From an uncultured Bacteroidaceae bacterium (GTDB lineage Bacteria; Bacteroidota; Bacteroidia; Bacteroidales; Bacteroidaceae), in the NCBI GenBank assembly GCA_944321635.1, contig CALULY010000002.1, positions 87,442 through 151,441 of the forward strand: a stretch of DNA of 64,000 nt, in the 5' to 3' direction. The translations under genes were made by a program, and so were the position numbers. The notes beneath the pieces are model-generated. The model was not told where the DNA came from and searched no databases. It saw only the letters and a list, made by a program, of their open reading frames with translations. This document shows, piece after piece, positions 54,685 through 62,344 of this stretch. Within the stretch, counting starts at the first letter, position 1. The number at the start of each line of letters is the position of its first letter.

Positions 54685-55533
54685 TCACTTGACGAGGATG
54701 ACGAGATAGCGCGAAACCTCCCAGAACCTTGCTGGGTCTGTGATTTTCAACACATACTGCCCTTTTTCGTCCTTGACCAACTCGTAAGAACCGGCGGGGT
54801 GCGAGGTCTCGACTGTCGCCCTTTTGCTGTAAAGGGGCAGTTCCTTGAAGTCGCGGATGTCTATCTCAGTGAAATAGTCTTTGTCGAAATCCTGGTTTTG
54901 GAGCACCTCCCCGCCATCGATGATATTGCGGCTGCGCAATTCCTTCTTGGTGCCATAGACGTACCATGCGCGGTTGATGATTTTGTCTTGCGCATCCACG
55001 ACCTTGTCCTTGCTCTCGTTGACAGCCTCAAGGTCGGTGACGCGTGTCGAGAGACTGCCCACCAAACTGTCGAGCTGGGCGATCCTGATGTCTTTCGCCC
55101 TGAGTTGTTCCTGCATCTCGACGAGTGCCGCCTCTTTCTCCTCAAGTTGTTTGGTCAAGGCTTCAACCGTTTTCTTGGTTTGTGCAGAGATGTTCTTGCT
55201 GTTTTGCAACATCTTGTTGAGTTGGGCAATCTTCTCGCGGTTCTCGTTCATCTTGTTGATGATGAAGTCCATCTGTTCCGCGAGTTTGTCCTTGTCGGAT
55301 CTGATGCCCTCCTCACCTACGGCGAGGTCAATCCGCCCCTCAGCCTCATCAATCTTGTTGAATCCGTCCTGCACGAAGTTGATCGTGGCAAGCAGCTCGT
55401 CCATTTCCTTCTGTTTCAACTCCAATTCGCTCCTGAGCGAATCGGCCTCGGTCTGTCCGGACTTGGTGTTTTGCCCGCACGAGACGAATGCTGTTGCCGC
55501 CACCACAGCGACAAATAACTTTAACCCTTTCAT
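54685..55533 (-). CDS. Cbp1-like coiled-coil lipoprotein
   Basis: Lipoprotein of 282 residues from the start at 55533 (MKGLKLFVAVVAATAFVSCGQ, lipobox VSC). Residues 30-190 form a long coiled coil (LRSELELKQKEMDELLATIN and similar). The C-terminal domain (AWYVYGTKKELRSRNII, TEIDIRDFKELPLYSKRA, SHPAGSYEL, FWEVSRYLVI) matches what I recall of the Cbp1 family, named after a collagen-binding adhesin of Bacteroides fragilis; adhesion here is inference. The start overlaps the rsmI stop by 4 bp, so it is translated together with an rRNA methyltransferase. Confidence 0.8.
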   Translation of the reverse strand: MKGLKLFVAVVAATAFVSCGQNTKSGQTEADSLRSELELKQKEMDELLATINFVQDGFNKIDEAEGRIDLAVGEEGIRSDKDKLAEQMDFIINKMNENREKIAQLNKMLQNSKNISAQTKKTVEALTKQLEEKEAALVEMQEQLRAKDIRIAQLDSLVGSLSTRVTDLEAVNESKDKVVDAQDKIINRAWYVYGTKKELRSRNIIDGGEVLQNQDFDKDYFTEIDIRDFKELPLYSKRATVETSHPAGSYELVKDEKGQYVLKITDPARFWEVSRYLVILVK

Positions 55534-56261
55534 ACGTTTATCTCCTCTTGCTTTGGTTTGTACTCTTTCTTCTTTTCCTTCCCCTTGACAGCAGGGCATC
55601 CCTCGACGACTATCACGATCTCGCCGCGCGGTTCGTTGGACTTGAAGTGCCCTGCGACCTCGGCCAGCGTCCCGCGCACCGTTTCCTCGTGCACCTTGGA
55701 TATTTCCCGCGTGACGGAGCATCGCCTGTCCTGGCCGTAGGCTTCGACGAACTGCTCAAGTGTCTTGACGAGGCGGTAGGGGGACTCGTAGAAGACCATC
55801 GTGCGTTCCTCCCCTGCCAACGCGGAGATGCGCGACTGTCGTCCTTTCTTCTGCGGCAGGAAGCCCTCAAATGCGAACCTGTCGCACGGCAGTCCCGAGT
55901 CAACAAGCGCAGGGATCAATGCCGTCGCACCCGGCAAGCACTCGACATCGACACCGCACCCGACGCACTCGCGCACGAGCAGGAAGCCCGGGTCGGAGAT
56001 GCCTGGTGTCCCGGCATCGCTGACGAGTGCCACGTTTTCACCACCCTTTATCCTGGCGGCCATGGCGGCGACAGACTGGTGCTCGTTGTACTTGTGATGG
56101 GAAATCATCGGCACGTGGATGTCAAAGTGCTTTAGCAAAACGGCCGTCGTGCGCGTGTCTTCCGCCAATATCAGGTCGGCCTCACGCAACGTCCTCAAGG
56201 CGCGGAACGTGATGTCATCAAGATTCCCGACAGGGGTCGGCACGACAAACAATTTAGCCAT
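55530..56261 (-). CDS. rsmI: 16S rRNA (cytidine(1402)-2'-O)-methyltransferase RsmI
   Basis: Tetrapyrrole-methylase-fold enzyme that 2'-O-methylates C1402 in the 16S rRNA P site; 243 residues. MAKLFVVPTPVGNLDDITFR, AEDTRTTAVLLKHF, ALVSDAGTPGISDPG and KVHEETVRGTL are the family motifs. It ends with a charged Lys/Glu-rich tail (KEKKKEYKPKQ) and is slightly short of the usual 270-290. It is first of a minus-strand group with the Cbp1-like gene. The 22-nt-period array lies 190-270 bp upstream. Confidence 0.93.
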   Translation of the reverse strand: MAKLFVVPTPVGNLDDITFRALRTLREADLILAEDTRTTAVLLKHFDIHVPMISHHKYNEHQSVAAMAARIKGGENVALVSDAGTPGISDPGFLLVRECVGCGVDVECLPGATALIPALVDSGLPCDRFAFEGFLPQKKGRQSRISALAGEERTMVFYESPYRLVKTLEQFVEAYGQDRRCSVTREISKVHEETVRGTLAEVAGHFKSNEPRGEIVIVVEGCPAVKGKEKKKEYKPKQEEINV

Positions 56262-56676
56262 AGTGTCTAATCTTATGCTTCATCGCAAATGTAAAGCAAA
56301 AGCATCATGGGTGGCAACTGCCTGCATCCATTTTTAACAGATGTTTGTGCTTTGACGCAAATATTCAGCACGTATGCCGTGCCATCCGGGCAAGCAGGCT
56401 CTCAATCACGCATTACAAGTCCGCTGAAAATGGATTGGGATGTAAAAGAAAAAACATACGATGATTTGGCCGGGAACATACAATGTTTTTGTCATTTACA
56501 TACAATGTTCTTGCGCGTTGCATACGATGTTCCCGGCAGGACGGCGGCGTGCCATCCTGCGCGACGCGCATGGTTGCGCCAAAGTGACGCGCCCCTATTG
56601 GTCAACGCGTCAAAAGAGCGTAATTTTACGGCAGTTTAAACCTGCCCTGTCATCAGGGCTCAACGTGAGGGCATCA
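56262..56676. other. Divergent intergenic region between rsmI and tdk
   Basis: 415 bp containing the third 22-nt-period array (56451-56529). CGTAATTTTACGGCAG (about 56620-56635) includes a small CGTAA...TTACG hairpin near the tdk start. No gene is supported; the plus-strand frame from 56461 reads through the array. Confidence 0.5.
56451..56529 (+). repeat. 22-nt-period array of AAAACATNNNATG, four degenerate units
   Basis: The CAT of each unit starts at 56455, 56477, 56499 and 56521, exactly 22 nt apart; each is CAT-ACG-ATG or CAT-ACA-ATG. The 4 bases before CAT decay from AAAA to GGAA, TTTA and GTTG, while bases after ATG become TTYTT/TTCCC. Here the CAT-NNN-ATG dyad with its 22-nt spacing is the conserved part. 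It lies between the divergent rsmI and tdk genes, about 150 bp from tdk and 190 bp from rsmI. Confidence 0.8.
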
Positions 56677-57261
56677 ATGTTCAGCGAAGAAAACTTGCAA
56701 GGCACTGCGCGGCGCGGGCGCATCGAGGTCATCTGCGGCTCGATGTTCTCGGGCAAGACCGAGGAACTCATCAGGCGGCTCAAGCGCGCCAAGTTCGCAC
56801 GGCAGCGTGTGGAGATATTCAAACCGTCGATCGATGTGCGCTATTCCGATGCGGATGTCGTCTCGCATGACAGCAACAGCATCACCTCTACGCCTATCGA
56901 CTCGTCGGCGAGCATGATTCTGCTCTCGTCGGACATTGATGTCGTGGGCATCGACGAGGCGCAATTCTTTGACAAAGGCATAGTGGAAGCATGCAACTTG
57001 CTCGCCAACAGCGGCGTGAGGGTGATTGTCGCGGGTCTGGACATGGATTTCAAAGGCCGCCCCTTCGGACCCATGCCTGACCTGTGTGCCATAGCCGACG
57101 AGGTGACAAAGGTGCACGCCATCTGTGTGCGGTGCGGTGCGCTCGCTTACGTCTCACACCGCACGGTCGAGGGTGACAGGCAGGTGCTGCTGGGCGAGAA
57201 GCTGGAGTACGAACCTCTGTGCAGAGAGTGCTACAAGAAAGTGACTGACGGGGAGGAATGA
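56677..57261 (+). CDS. tdk: Thymidine kinase
   Basis: Salvage enzyme phosphorylating thymidine; 194 residues from the start at 56677 ([19 protein letters not shown]), the family-typical N-terminus. P-loop [12 protein letters not shown] (about residue 20), Walker B-like GIDEAQFFD, and the zinc lasso with CVRCGALA and CRECYKK are present, so it is the type II (TK1-like) enzyme. The permease gene starts 3 bp after the stop. Confidence 0.95.
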   Translation: MFSEENLQGTARRGRIEVICGSMFSGKTEELIRRLKRAKFARQRVEIFKPSIDVRYSDADVVSHDSNSITSTPIDSSASMILLSSDIDVVGIDEAQFFDKGIVEACNLLANSGVRVIVAGLDMDFKGRPFGPMPDLCAIADEVTKVHAICVRCGALAYVSHRTVEGDRQVLLGEKLEYEPLCRECYKKVTDGEE

Positions 57262-57264
57262 GCC

Positions 57265-58356
57265 ATGCTGGACAAGAAAATCACTTTCGACCGTTTCATA
57301 AGGATGCTCATCGGTGTCGCCGTGTGCGCCGCGATCATCTACCTCATCAACTATCTGAGCGGGGTGCTCCTGCCATTCGTGGTGGCAGTGGTGATTGCCT
57401 ACATGATCTACCCTATTGTCAAGTTCTTCCAGTACAAGGCCCGTTTGCGCTACCGCACGTTGGCAATCATCGTGACACTCGTGCTTGTGGCGGCGGCAAC
57501 GACCGCAGTCGTGACATTCGTCGTGCCTCCGCTAATCGACGAGGCTGTGCACGTCAAGAATCTCATAGCCGAGGAGCTGGCGAGCAACGGTGCGTCAGGG
57601 GCGGTGCCTGACTTTGTGAGCAAATTCATCGCCGACAACATCGATGCCAACAAGGTCAACGAGTTTTTCTCCGAGGAGAATCTCGCCAAAGGCGTCAATG
57701 CCATCATGCCTAAGCTCTGGACTATCCTGTCGCAGTCGTTGAGCATCGTCTTCGGAATCGTGACGGTGTTTATGATCGTACTCTATGTTTACTTCATCCT
57801 CCTCGATTATGAGACGCTCGAAAACGGGTGGATAAAGATTGTGCCACCGCGCTACCGCCGCTTTGCGTCAGGACTTGTCGATGACCTCCAGGCAGGCATG
57901 AACCGTTACTTCCGTGGTCAAGGGCTGGTGGCCCTCACCGTAGGGGTGCTTTCGGCCATCGGATTCCTCATTATCGACTTTCCGCTGGCCATAGGTCTCG
58001 GCTTGCTCGTGGGGATACTCACGTTGGTGCCCTACCTCAAGGTGATTGCCCTCGCCCCGGCGGCGTTGCTCGCTGTCGTAAAGGCTGCTGAAACAGGGCA
58101 GAACTTCTGGATAGTGCTGGTGTCTGTCATAGCGGTCTTTGCCGTTGTGCAGGTCATCGAGGACTCGATCATAGTGCCGCGCGTCATGGGCCGCCTGATG
58201 GGACTCAACCCCGCGCTCATCCTCCTGTCGCTCTCAGTCTGGGGCGCGCTCATGGGCATCATAGGCATGATCATCGCACTGCCAATGACGACGCTCATCA
58301 TGTCCTACTACAAGAGGTTTGTGATTGATCACGAGAGGATAGTCAAGGAAGAATAA
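57265..58356 (+). CDS. AI-2E family transporter (PerM-like)
   Basis: Polytopic inner-membrane protein of 363 residues with about eight transmembrane segments. N-terminal spans (LIGVAVCAAIIYLINYLSG, FVVAVVIAYMIYPIV) are followed by a cytoplasmic/periplasmic amphipathic region (about 90-155) and the C-terminal five-span block with VGILTLVPYLKVI and SIIVPRVMGRLMGLNPALIL, the AI-2E/UPF0118 signature. The substrate is unknown; members include autoinducer-2 exporters and Na+/H+ antiporters. It is 3 bp after tdk. Confidence 0.88.
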   Translation: MLDKKITFDRFIRMLIGVAVCAAIIYLINYLSGVLLPFVVAVVIAYMIYPIVKFFQYKARLRYRTLAIIVTLVLVAAATTAVVTFVVPPLIDEAVHVKNLIAEELASNGASGAVPDFVSKFIADNIDANKVNEFFSEENLAKGVNAIMPKLWTILSQSLSIVFGIVTVFMIVLYVYFILLDYETLENGWIKIVPPRYRRFASGLVDDLQAGMNRYFRGQGLVALTVGVLSAIGFLIIDFPLAIGLGLLVGILTLVPYLKVIALAPAALLAVVKAAETGQNFWIVLVSVIAVFAVVQVIEDSIIVPRVMGRLMGLNPALILLSLSVWGALMGIIGMIIALPMTTLIMSYYKRFVIDHERIVKEE

Positions 58357-58421
58357 ATGCCCAAACACGCCGCCATGCAGCACGAAAGACAAGGTCCAAG
58401 AAAAAAAAAGCAACCGATAGT

Positions 58422-58451
58422 TTTGCAGTTCAGCTAAAATGCCTACCTTTG
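58422..58451 (+). promoter_or_regulatory. Promoter of tRNA-Lys
   Basis: TTTG at 58422-58425, an 18-nt spacer and TACCTTTG at 58444-58451 fit the Bacteroidota consensus, 37 bp before the mature tRNA. Confidence 0.65.
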
Positions 58452-58487
58452 CAACCGCAATGCCAAAAGCCTTGCAAACAATGGTCT

Positions 58488-58563
58488 GATTCGCTAGCTC
58501 AGTTGGTAGAGCACAACACTTTTAATGTTGGGGTCTTGGGTTCGAGCCCCAAGCGGATCACCA
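58488..58563 (+). tRNA. tRNA-Lys (TTT), CCA encoded
   Basis: Cloverleaf beginning GATTCGCTAGCTCAGTTGGT; anticodon loop CTTTTAA gives TTT; T-arm GGGTTCGAGCCCC; acceptor pairs with GCGGATC, then A discriminator and an encoded CCA. Confidence 0.97.
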
Positions 58564-58571
58564 AGAGACGA

Positions 58572-58613
58572 AGCAGCAGCAACCACGTCGTGTGATTGCT
58601 GCTGCTCTTTTTA
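58572..58613 (+). terminator. Terminator of tRNA-Lys
   Basis: AGCAGCAGCAA (58572-58582) pairs with TTGCTGCTGCT (58596-58606), followed by CTTTTTAT. Confidence 0.9.
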
Positions 58614-58653
58614 TGCCAACCGCCCCACACAGTCTTGCGAGGGGAATGGTGCT

Positions 58654-58711
58654 GATGGGACAAACAGGGCTTGCAAGGCAACGTGTCCTTGCAAGCCCTG
58701 TTTGTCCCATC
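58654..58711. repeat. 25-bp perfect inverted repeat with 8-nt loop
   Basis: 58654-58678 (GATGGGACAAACAGGGC... ) is the exact reverse complement of 58687-58711. It lies between the convergent tRNA-Lys and aldo/keto reductase genes. Without a T run on either side, it is unusual as a simple terminator. Confidence 0.9.
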
Positions 58712-58738
58712 CTGGCAGATGCAAACCTGCCGGGACTG

Positions 58739-60145
58739 TCAGAGTGTCTCCTGTTTCAACTGCTCCACATAGCGGTCGATGCGGTGCAACTCCTTGGGGA
58801 TGTCTATGCTCTGGGGGCAATGCGGCGCACACTGCCCGCAGCCGATGCAGTGGCTGGCCTGGCGGAGGCGGGGGACGCTGCGGTCATAACCGACGAGAAA
58901 GGCACGGCGTGCCTCGCGGTAATGCGGATCTTGCGAACTCGACGGGATGTTGCCCTCATTCAAACATTTGTTGTAGTGCAAGAGGACGGCAGGGATGTCT
59001 ACCCCGTAAGGGCAAGGCATACAGTACTTGCAGTCGTTGCACGGGATGGTCTCAAATTGCATCATCATCTCCGCCGTGTGCTGGAGGAACGCAAACTCCT
59101 CATCGGTCAGGGGGCGCAGTGGCGAGTAAGTGCGCAAATTGTCGCGGAGATGCTCCATGCGTGTCATACCACTCAGCACGCAAAGCACGCCGGGGAAACT
59201 TCCGGCAAAGCGGAACGCCCACGAAGCTACGCTGCTCTCGGGGTCGCGTCCCTTGAGCTGGGCGACGATGTTGTCAGGGACGTTTGACAGGCGGCCGCCA
59301 AGCAGGGGTTCCATGATGATGGCAGGGATGCCGCGCTTGAGCAATTCGCCATAGAGGTAGTCGGCATTGACGTTGCGCGGGTTTATCTGCTCGGCAAACT
59401 TCCAGTCAAGGTAATTGAGCTGGATCTGCACGAAGTCCCATTTGTATTCATCATGCTTGGAAAGGAGGAAATCAAACACCTCAACGTCGCCATGATAGGA
59501 GAACCCGAGGTTGCGGATGCGCCCTTCCTTGCGCTCCTGCAAGAGGAAATCGAGGATGCCATTGTCCAAGTAACGCGCCTTGAACGTCTCCATCCCGCTG
59601 TTGCCCACCGAGTGCAGCAACAGATAGTCGATGTGGTCGGTCTGGAGTTCGCGGAAAGAGTTGCGGTACATCTCAATCGAGGCCTCTCGGGTCCAGGTGG
59701 AAGGTGCGAAATTGGAGAGTTTGGTGGCGATGAAGTACTTGTCTCGCGGATGCCTTGCCAGTGCGATGCCGGTAGCTCGCTCGGACATCCCTTGGCAATA
59801 GGCCGGGGAAGTGTCAAAGTAGTTGACCCCGTGCTCCAGGGCATAATCGACCATGGCGTTGACCATCTCCTGATCAATCTCCTCATTGCCCTCACGTGCA
59901 CTCTTGCCGCCCACCGACGGCAGGCGCATCATGCCGAACCCCAGCAGCGAAACCTTGTCGCCCGTCGTTGGATTGGTGCGGAGGGTCATCTCGCCCGTCG
60001 GTTCGCCTACGGCCGTTGACTGGTTGCCGTCACCGCCTCCGACGCAGGCCGACAGCCCGGCAGTGGCAAGTCCCGCCGCGCCCATCGTCTTGAGGAAGTC
60101 GCGGCGTGAGAGATTGCCTCTCTTGCATTTATCGTTGTTGTCCAT
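58739..60145 (-). CDS. Tat-exported aldo/keto reductase with 4Fe-4S sites
   Basis: Protein of 468 residues. The N-terminus has a twin-arginine motif (SRRDFLKT) followed by a hydrophobic stretch ending LSAC, so it is probably a Tat-exported lipoprotein. The AKR barrel (about 65-360; catalytic Tyr in VNYFDTSPAYCQG) is followed by two ferredoxin-like Cys groups, CNDCKYCMPC (about 390) and CIGCGQCAPHCPQS (about 445). It is 20 bp downstream of the polytopic ferredoxin protein, which could pass electrons to it. The substrate is unknown. Confidence 0.88.
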   Translation of the reverse strand: MDNNDKCKRGNLSRRDFLKTMGAAGLATAGLSACVGGGDGNQSTAVGEPTGEMTLRTNPTTGDKVSLLGFGMMRLPSVGGKSAREGNEEIDQEMVNAMVDYALEHGVNYFDTSPAYCQGMSERATGIALARHPRDKYFIATKLSNFAPSTWTREASIEMYRNSFRELQTDHIDYLLLHSVGNSGMETFKARYLDNGILDFLLQERKEGRIRNLGFSYHGDVEVFDFLLSKHDEYKWDFVQIQLNYLDWKFAEQINPRNVNADYLYGELLKRGIPAIIMEPLLGGRLSNVPDNIVAQLKGRDPESSVASWAFRFAGSFPGVLCVLSGMTRMEHLRDNLRTYSPLRPLTDEEFAFLQHTAEMMMQFETIPCNDCKYCMPCPYGVDIPAVLLHYNKCLNEGNIPSSSQDPHYREARRAFLVGYDRSVPRLRQASHCIGCGQCAPHCPQSIDIPKELHRIDRYVEQLKQETL

Positions 60146-60165
60146 TGTGTCTTAGCTTTTTCCTG

Positions 60166-61671
60166 TTAATCAATATGGTGTTTCTCGTACCCCTCGACAT
60201 AGATCGCGCTGAACGGGCGTGCCGGGCAAAGGTTCTCGCAAGCCCCGCAGCCGATGCACCGCTCGTCATTGACGACAGGTATCTTGACCGAAGCCGGGTC
60301 GGAGGGATTTGACGGCACCATCTGTATAGCTCCCACCGGGCAATGCCGTGCGCAGTTGCCGCACTCCACGCCATCGGTCAACGGCACGCAGTTCTTCTTC
60401 ACCCAGACGGCATGGCCTATATGCGTGGAGACCTTGTCCGCCACCGTGATGGGCTTGATGGCACCAGCCGGGCATACCTCCGAACACTTGTTGCACTCCG
60501 GACGGCAATAGCCCCGCTCATAACTCATCTCGGGTTGCATCAGCGTCAACAGCCCCGTCGATGGACGCAGCACCTCGTTGGGGCACACCGACACGCAGAG
60601 TTGGCAGCCCGTGCAGTGTTGATAGAAGTGCTTCTGCCCCTCCGCCCCTGGAGGCACGATGCGTGTGGCACGCTTGGGGGCGACCTTGTCCTCGATGACG
60701 GCGAGGCCGCCGTCCACCTTTTTCTCCTGCGCCTTGAGTGCCTCCGATGCAGCAACAGCCGCCGTGACAGTCAAGAATGTGCGCCGCGACGAGTCCACCC
60801 CTTCGTCACCGGCCTTGCCATTGCCATTCACATCAAGAGCGGCGTTTTGCTTGTGTCTCTTGTAGTGCAGAGCGTCATGCCGGCAAGCATCCAGGCAGTC
60901 CATGCAATCGACGCAACGGCTGTAATCGATGGTGTGGTTCTTGACATCGATGCAAGATGCCTTGCACTTGCGGGCGCACAAACCGCACTCCTTGCACTTG
61001 TCGGCATCGATGCTAACACGGAAAAGGGCGAAACGCGAGAGGAATCCCAGCACCGTCCCCACAGGACACACCGTGTTGCAGTAGGTGCGCCCGCCGCGCC
61101 ATGCCAGCACCACCACGACGACGAGCGTCACGATGGCTATGACCAAGGTGGGCAGCCCACGCATCCACACGGATGTCTCATAGAAAGCATAGCTGTCCGC
61201 CCTCTCCGCCATCCAGGCCAGTGCGTTGTTGCCCCAAGCATAGACCGGTGCAAAGAGGTTGGAAGCGATGCGCCCGTACGCGCTGTAAGGGTCAAGCAAC
61301 GCCACAAACGAGCCCACGCCCGCCAGCATCGCGGCGACAAACAGCACCAGCACCGTACAACGCAACCATGGCAGCGGACGCGAATAGGTGAACCGCCACT
61401 TCTTCTTGCGCCGCCGCCCGCTCAACCACGAGACGACATCCTGGAAAACACCGAGAGGGCAGATGACCGAGCAGTAGACACGCCCAGCCAACAACGTGAG
61501 CAGCACCAGGGCTATCACCACCCCGGTGTTGACTGCCAGCAACGCCGGCAGGAACTGTACCTTGGCCACCCAGCCAAGCCACGCATGGATCGTCCCCGTG
61601 AAGTCGAGGAAAAGCAACGTGACGGCCACAAAAAACAGGATGGCAAGCGTCATTCTGATTTTACGCAACAT
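60166..61671 (-). CDS. Polytopic ferredoxin membrane protein (NapH/CcoG-like)
   Basis: Protein of 501 residues from the start near 61671 (MLRKIRMTLAILFFVAVTLL). The N-terminal half has about five transmembrane spans with CPLGVFQD and CPVGTVLGF motifs, as in NapH/NosR-type electron-transfer proteins. Two ferredoxin motifs follow (CKECGLCARKCKASC, CVDCMDCLDAC), then an internal SRRTFLT stretch like a Tat motif that suggests an ancestral fusion. The C-terminal part carries three to four further clusters (CTGCQLCVSVC, CNKCSEVC, CGNCARHC, CIGCGACENLC). It probably moves electrons across the membrane to the reductase encoded next to it. Confidence 0.88.
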   Translation of the reverse strand: MLRKIRMTLAILFFVAVTLLFLDFTGTIHAWLGWVAKVQFLPALLAVNTGVVIALVLLTLLAGRVYCSVICPLGVFQDVVSWLSGRRRKKKWRFTYSRPLPWLRCTVLVLFVAAMLAGVGSFVALLDPYSAYGRIASNLFAPVYAWGNNALAWMAERADSYAFYETSVWMRGLPTLVIAIVTLVVVVVLAWRGGRTYCNTVCPVGTVLGFLSRFALFRVSIDADKCKECGLCARKCKASCIDVKNHTIDYSRCVDCMDCLDACRHDALHYKRHKQNAALDVNGNGKAGDEGVDSSRRTFLTVTAAVAASEALKAQEKKVDGGLAVIEDKVAPKRATRIVPPGAEGQKHFYQHCTGCQLCVSVCPNEVLRPSTGLLTLMQPEMSYERGYCRPECNKCSEVCPAGAIKPITVADKVSTHIGHAVWVKKNCVPLTDGVECGNCARHCPVGAIQMVPSNPSDPASVKIPVVNDERCIGCGACENLCPARPFSAIYVEGYEKHHID

Positions 61672-61892
61672 AAGCAGTTTGTTTTCGTTTTGGCCCCGCC
61701 CCTCCCGACGCACCGCGCCACGCGGCCAAGACCGTGCGCCGCAAGCCCGCCGGCGGGGAGGGGAATGCTGCAAATTTAGTGTTAAAGGCAGTCGCGCACC
61801 ATACCAATTTTACTTATGTGATAAACTTTTTCACAGACATACGCCAGCAACAGCCCCCAATGCCAAGCCTTGCGCCAAGCGGCAATAGGCAT

Positions 61893-61987
61893 AAAACCCG
61901 ATGAGGTCAGACCTAAAGTTGCATAAGATAGGACATAAAGTCCGATTGCCCGGTGCATAAAGTATAGTTTTTACTTTAGGTCTGACC
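61893..61987. repeat. Composite repeat: inverted GGTCAGACCTAAAGT arms around 22-nt-spaced CATAAAGT
   Basis: GGTCAGACCTAAAGT (61905-61919) is the exact reverse complement of ACTTTAGGTCTGACC (61973-61987). Between and overlapping them, CCTAAAGTT, ACATAAAGTC and GCATAAAGTA start at 61912, 61933 and 61955, so the last two are 22 nt apart and the first is in register by motif. The left 22 bases (61893-61914) match 26312-26333 at all but two positions. AGACCTAAC and CAGGTCTGAC recur at 62004 and 62021. Confidence 0.75.
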
Positions 61988-62121
61988 CAATGGAAGTTTA
62001 TGCCAGACCTAACCAAAGTTCAGGTCTGACATCATTGATTTTGGTCCTGACCAAACGCGATTGAGCACCTACGACAGGCAGAGGATCGCCCGATTGCAGC
62101 ACGAGGGATGCCCATGTCACA

Positions 62122-62149
62122 GTAGAGACGCGATTAATCGCGTCTCTAC
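62122..62149. repeat. 28-nt palindromic repeat, copy 6
   Basis: Perfect GTAGAGACGCGATT palindrome, identical to copies 2 and 4. Confidence 0.9.
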
Positions 62150-62186
62150 ATTTTCCCGCCACACCTGCCGACGGTTGCACAACCAT

Positions 62187-62214
62187 GTAGAGACGCGGCA
62201 TGCCACGTCTCTAC
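62187..62214. repeat. 28-nt palindromic repeat, copy 7 (variant centre)
   Basis: GTAGAGACGCGGCATGCC followed by ACGTCTCTAC: conserved arms, different centre, one unpaired position. 65 bp from copy 6. Confidence 0.85.
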
Positions 62215-62244
62215 AACAGGCGGGGGAAATGTCCCTGCCACACA

Positions 62245-62280
62245 AAAAATCCGCCGGGAGCAAAATGCCCTCGGCGGATT
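62245..62280 (-). terminator. Terminator of the LamG/T9SS gene
   Basis: Minus strand: AATCCGCCGAGGGCA pairs with TGCTCCCGGCGGATT with one mismatch, followed by TTTTTG. It lies 65 bp after the stop. Confidence 0.85.
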
Positions 62281-62344
62281 GCCTTGCCGGCAGGGACGAG
62301 CCCCGCCGTGATGTGTGATGTGTGCCGCTTGCGCGGTCGGTAGT

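Larger units (their letters stand above)
58357..58738. other. Region between the AI-2E gene and the aldo/keto reductase gene
   Basis: 382 bp containing the tRNA-Lys promoter, tRNA-Lys, its terminator and a 25-bp perfect inverted repeat. No protein gene. Confidence 0.7.
61672..62344. other. Intergenic region with several repeat elements
   Basis: About 670 bp with no gene supported. From left to right: a long inverted repeat with 22-nt-spaced RCATAAAGT copies (61893-61987), further GACCTAA/TTAGGTC-type fragments (62003-62030), two 28-nt palindromes (62122, 62187) and the terminator of the LamG gene (62245-62280). Confidence 0.6.
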
